Source: Thiohalocapsa sp. (GTDB lineage Bacteria > Pseudomonadota > Gammaproteobacteria > Chromatiales > Chromatiaceae). From it: DNA of 27,238 nucleotides. The position numbers and the translations under genes are program-made. The notes under the pieces are model-generated. The model did not search any database. It saw nothing but the letters and a program-made list of their open reading frames with translations, and had not been told where the DNA came from. The stretch is from positions 1 to 27,238 of the forward strand of contig NZ_JAIFKJ010000389.1 of the NCBI RefSeq assembly GCF_019695415.1, in the 5' to 3' direction. Positions within the stretch are counted from its first letter, which is position 1; every line of letters begins with the position of its first letter. Below, piece by piece: positions 25,639-27,238 of the stretch.

Positions 25639-25975
25639 GGCCGTGAGCGCAGCACCCGTGCAGGGAGGCGATGGTCGGGGAGACGACGGTCGACAGGAGC
25701 CCTAGCCGTCGGGGTCAGACCGGCCCCCCGGGGCGCATGCAGTCCGCGCAGCCCCGACAGGGCCGCGGTCTGCGCGCCAGCGGTGGCGGCCGCGCGAGTG
25801 ACCCTGCTGCAGAAAACTGGCGCCATACTGAACTCCATGATCCGATGATGCCTCCGGCGTGTCGCGGCCGCATCCGCGAAGCTGACGCGTGAAGACCCAC
25901 GACAGACTAGCCCCCCGAGAAGCCACGTACAGGGAGCCAACGCATAGAATAGCGCGATACCTGTGCATCCGCCCG
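25639..25975. other. Gap between gspK and gspL without a convincing gene
   Basis: These 337 bases interrupt an otherwise tightly packed operon. On the minus strand, a frame of about 70 codons starts near 25838 behind GGAGTTCAGT (good ribosome binding site) and stops at 25626, overlapping the gspL start. Its translation is Arg/Ala/Pro-rich and matches nothing I know, so I do not call it a gene. I see no terminator and no clear promoter. It may hold a decayed gene or a regulatory leader for gspL. Confidence 0.4.
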
Positions 25976-27001
25976 TTACTGCATCTCGGCCGCCGCCGAG
26001 GTGTTCTCATCCGCCAGCAGTCCGTAGCGGCGCCAAAGCACCTCGAATGGCGATTGCCCCCCGCGCTGGACCATCAGCAGGGCCTCCATGTGTCGGCCGG
26101 CCCCGGCGGCGTCTGTTTGGGAGAACCGAACCCGATAGAGCGGACCGCCACGGTTGGTGACGGTTGCCGGCTCTCCGTCCGGCAACATTGGCTGGTCCCG
26201 CTGATTCACCAGTTCCAGGGCATCCTCCAGCAGAATGCCCTGGGTGGCCACCAACACCTCGGGCGTAGCGAACCGCTGCTCCACTTGATCCGTGCGGGTC
26301 CACACTGTCAGATGCGGCGCCAAGCGCTGATAGAGGGCGCGGGTCATGCCCAGCACCTGGCGCAGCTCCTCGACACTGGTGAACGGGCCATCGCCGGCCC
26401 CATAGGGCAGCCCGACATCAGCATATTCGCCGTCCTCGGCGCCATTGAGCTGGATCAGGTCATCTTCATCGCGCCAGTCGACGATGGCGTCCGCGAGGGC
26501 GTCGCGCGCGCTCGGATCAAAGTCCTCCTCGCCCTGGGCGAGCTCGATGAGGGCGGCCAGCACGTCGCGGGTGGCGAGGTTCAGGTCGATGCGCGACGCT
26601 TCGTTGGTGACGGTGACGGTGAAGGTCATGCCGTCGAGCACCAAGGTGCGCGGCACCCCGTTAGGGATCCAGACGAGCTCCGGCGGCGTGGCCTCGAGGG
26701 GCGTCGAGAGGAAATTCAGCGCCGTCAGCGCCAGCGCCGTCTCCGCATGGGCGCGAAAGCGTGCGGCGTCGATCTGGTTGCGCGCTAAGGCTGTCTCGGT
26801 TCGCTGGGTGGTGGTCAGGCCAAGCGCCATGATGGTCAGCAGCGCGATGATCCAGAGCACCAGCACCAAGGCGATACCCTGTTGCGCCCGCCCGCGGCCT
26901 TGACCGCAGGCCCGGCGGGCGGGTTTTCGGCGCCCATGGCCCGCCACAGCGGCCCGCAGGAGCAACTGTGCAGCCGGGGGAGCCACGCCGCCCGTCTGCA
27001 T
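25976..27001 (-). CDS. gspK: Type II secretion system minor pseudopilin GspK
   Basis: GspK caps the pseudopilus tip with GspI and GspJ. From ATG 27001 the product is 341 residues. Its prepilin motif is QQGIALVLVLWIIALLTIMALG: cleavage after Gly is expected, and as usual in GspK there is no Glu at position +5. The leader before the cleavage site is about 42 residues and Arg-rich, long for a prepilin, so the in-frame GTG at 26947 may be the true start. Downstream are the typical alpha/beta region (EASRIDLNLATRDVLAALIEL), the acidic loop DAIVDWRDEDDLIQLNGAEDGEY, and the helix-hairpin-helix-like TSVEELRQVLGMTRALYQRLAPHLTVW. It begins one base after the preceding stop (TAGCATG). Confidence 0.88.
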   Translation of the reverse strand: MQTGGVAPPAAQLLLRAAVAGHGRRKPARRACGQGRGRAQQGIALVLVLWIIALLTIMALGLTTTQRTETALARNQIDAARFRAHAETALALTALNFLSTPLEATPPELVWIPNGVPRTLVLDGMTFTVTVTNEASRIDLNLATRDVLAALIELAQGEEDFDPSARDALADAIVDWRDEDDLIQLNGAEDGEYADVGLPYGAGDGPFTSVEELRQVLGMTRALYQRLAPHLTVWTRTDQVEQRFATPEVLVATQGILLEDALELVNQRDQPMLPDGEPATVTNRGGPLYRVRFSQTDAAGAGRHMEALLMVQRGGQSPFEVLWRRYGLLADENTSAAAEMQ

Positions 27002-27002
27002 G

Positions 27003-27238
27003 CTATTCCGCCGATGCCGGCGCCGCCGGCCGAGTCGGGGCGCTGCTTTGGGTGCCCGAACCTCCCACGGACATCGGCTCACTGGTGAATTGGCCAGCGC
27101 CCGCAGCCTCTCCGCCCGGCAATGCAACCCAGGCGTCCGGCCCAGACCGCCCTGGGGGGCCGGGGGGGATGCGCCACTTCTGCAGCGAGCCCGGACGGTC
27201 GGACACTTCCCGCCGCCCTGCTTCTGTTAACCCACACC
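27003..27238 (-). CDS. Possible 3' end of gspJ (partial, starts outside window)
   Basis: On the minus strand this frame is open from the window edge to a TAG at 27005-27003, one base before the gspK ATG. The other two frames hit stops (TAA near the edge, TGA near 27075). The translation (SLQKWRIPPGPPGRSGPDAWVALPGGEAAG..., ending TRPAAPASAE) has GC-rich third positions. Position and coupling fit gspJ, which precedes gspK in xps-type clusters, but the visible sequence is the poorly conserved tail and does not prove identity. Confidence 0.4.
   Translation of the reverse strand, partial: CGLTEAGRREVSDRPGSLQKWRIPPGPPGRSGPDAWVALPGGEAAGAGQFTSEPMSVGGSGTQSSAPTRPAAPASAE

Noticed and set aside
25626..25838. 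Short minus-strand frame in the gspK–gspL gap with a good ribosome binding site
   Set aside because: Its composition is Arg/Ala/Pro-rich, it has no recognisable motif, and it overlaps the gspL start.

Overview
This window is a GC-rich piece of a gammaproteobacterial chromosome. The block glmS–glmU–atpCDGAHFEBI–parB–parA–rsmG–mnmG is the conserved neighbourhood often found near the replication origin in this class. A K-L-M-N-D type II secretion gene order, as in Xanthomonas xps clusters, fits a non-enteric gammaproteobacterium. An Ectothiorhodospiraceae-like halophile or sulfur bacterium is my guess, not something the sequence proves. I saw no oriC, clustered DnaA boxes or parS site. Nearly all genes are on the minus strand, so transcription runs from high to low coordinates.

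Layout, left to right. 1-1092 (minus): 3'-truncated gene for an unknown protein with a degenerate P-loop NTPase look. 1093-1449: no clear gene, but a coding-like open tail without a start codon. 1450-2650 (plus): the only plus-strand genes, a polytopic membrane protein and a small two-helix membrane protein. 2708-6038 (minus): glmS, which carries a one-base frameshift, and glmU; together they make the UDP-GlcNAc precursor for peptidoglycan and lipopolysaccharide. 6308-13728 (minus): a complete nine-gene ATP synthase operon with a strong sigma70-type promoter and an intrinsic terminator. 13860-18509 (minus): parB, parA, rsmG and mnmG. 18561-20828 (minus): a WbpE-like sugar aminotransferase and KdsD, both surface-polysaccharide functions. 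20840-27238 (minus): type II secretion genes gspD, a gspC/N-like gene, gspM, gspL, gspK and probably the tail of gspJ.

The cluster joins core functions: cell-wall sugar supply (GlmS, GlmU), energy (F1Fo), chromosome segregation (ParAB), rRNA and tRNA modification (RsmG, MnmG), outer-membrane sugars (KdsD, WbpE-like) and protein export (T2SS). The usual partner of mnmG, mnmE, is not beside it; the T2SS/KdsD/aminotransferase block occupies that side.

The most unusual signal is a family of three intergenic elements built from 7-bp units (4571-4680, 9252-9307, 19794-19856). In each, a purine-rich array faces a pyrimidine-rich array, so the transcript can fold. One lies inside the atp operon and forms an 11-bp terminator-like hairpin. 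Two begin at the stop codon of the upstream gene. One of those genes, kdsD, lacks its usual last ten or so residues, which suggests the element has eroded gene ends.
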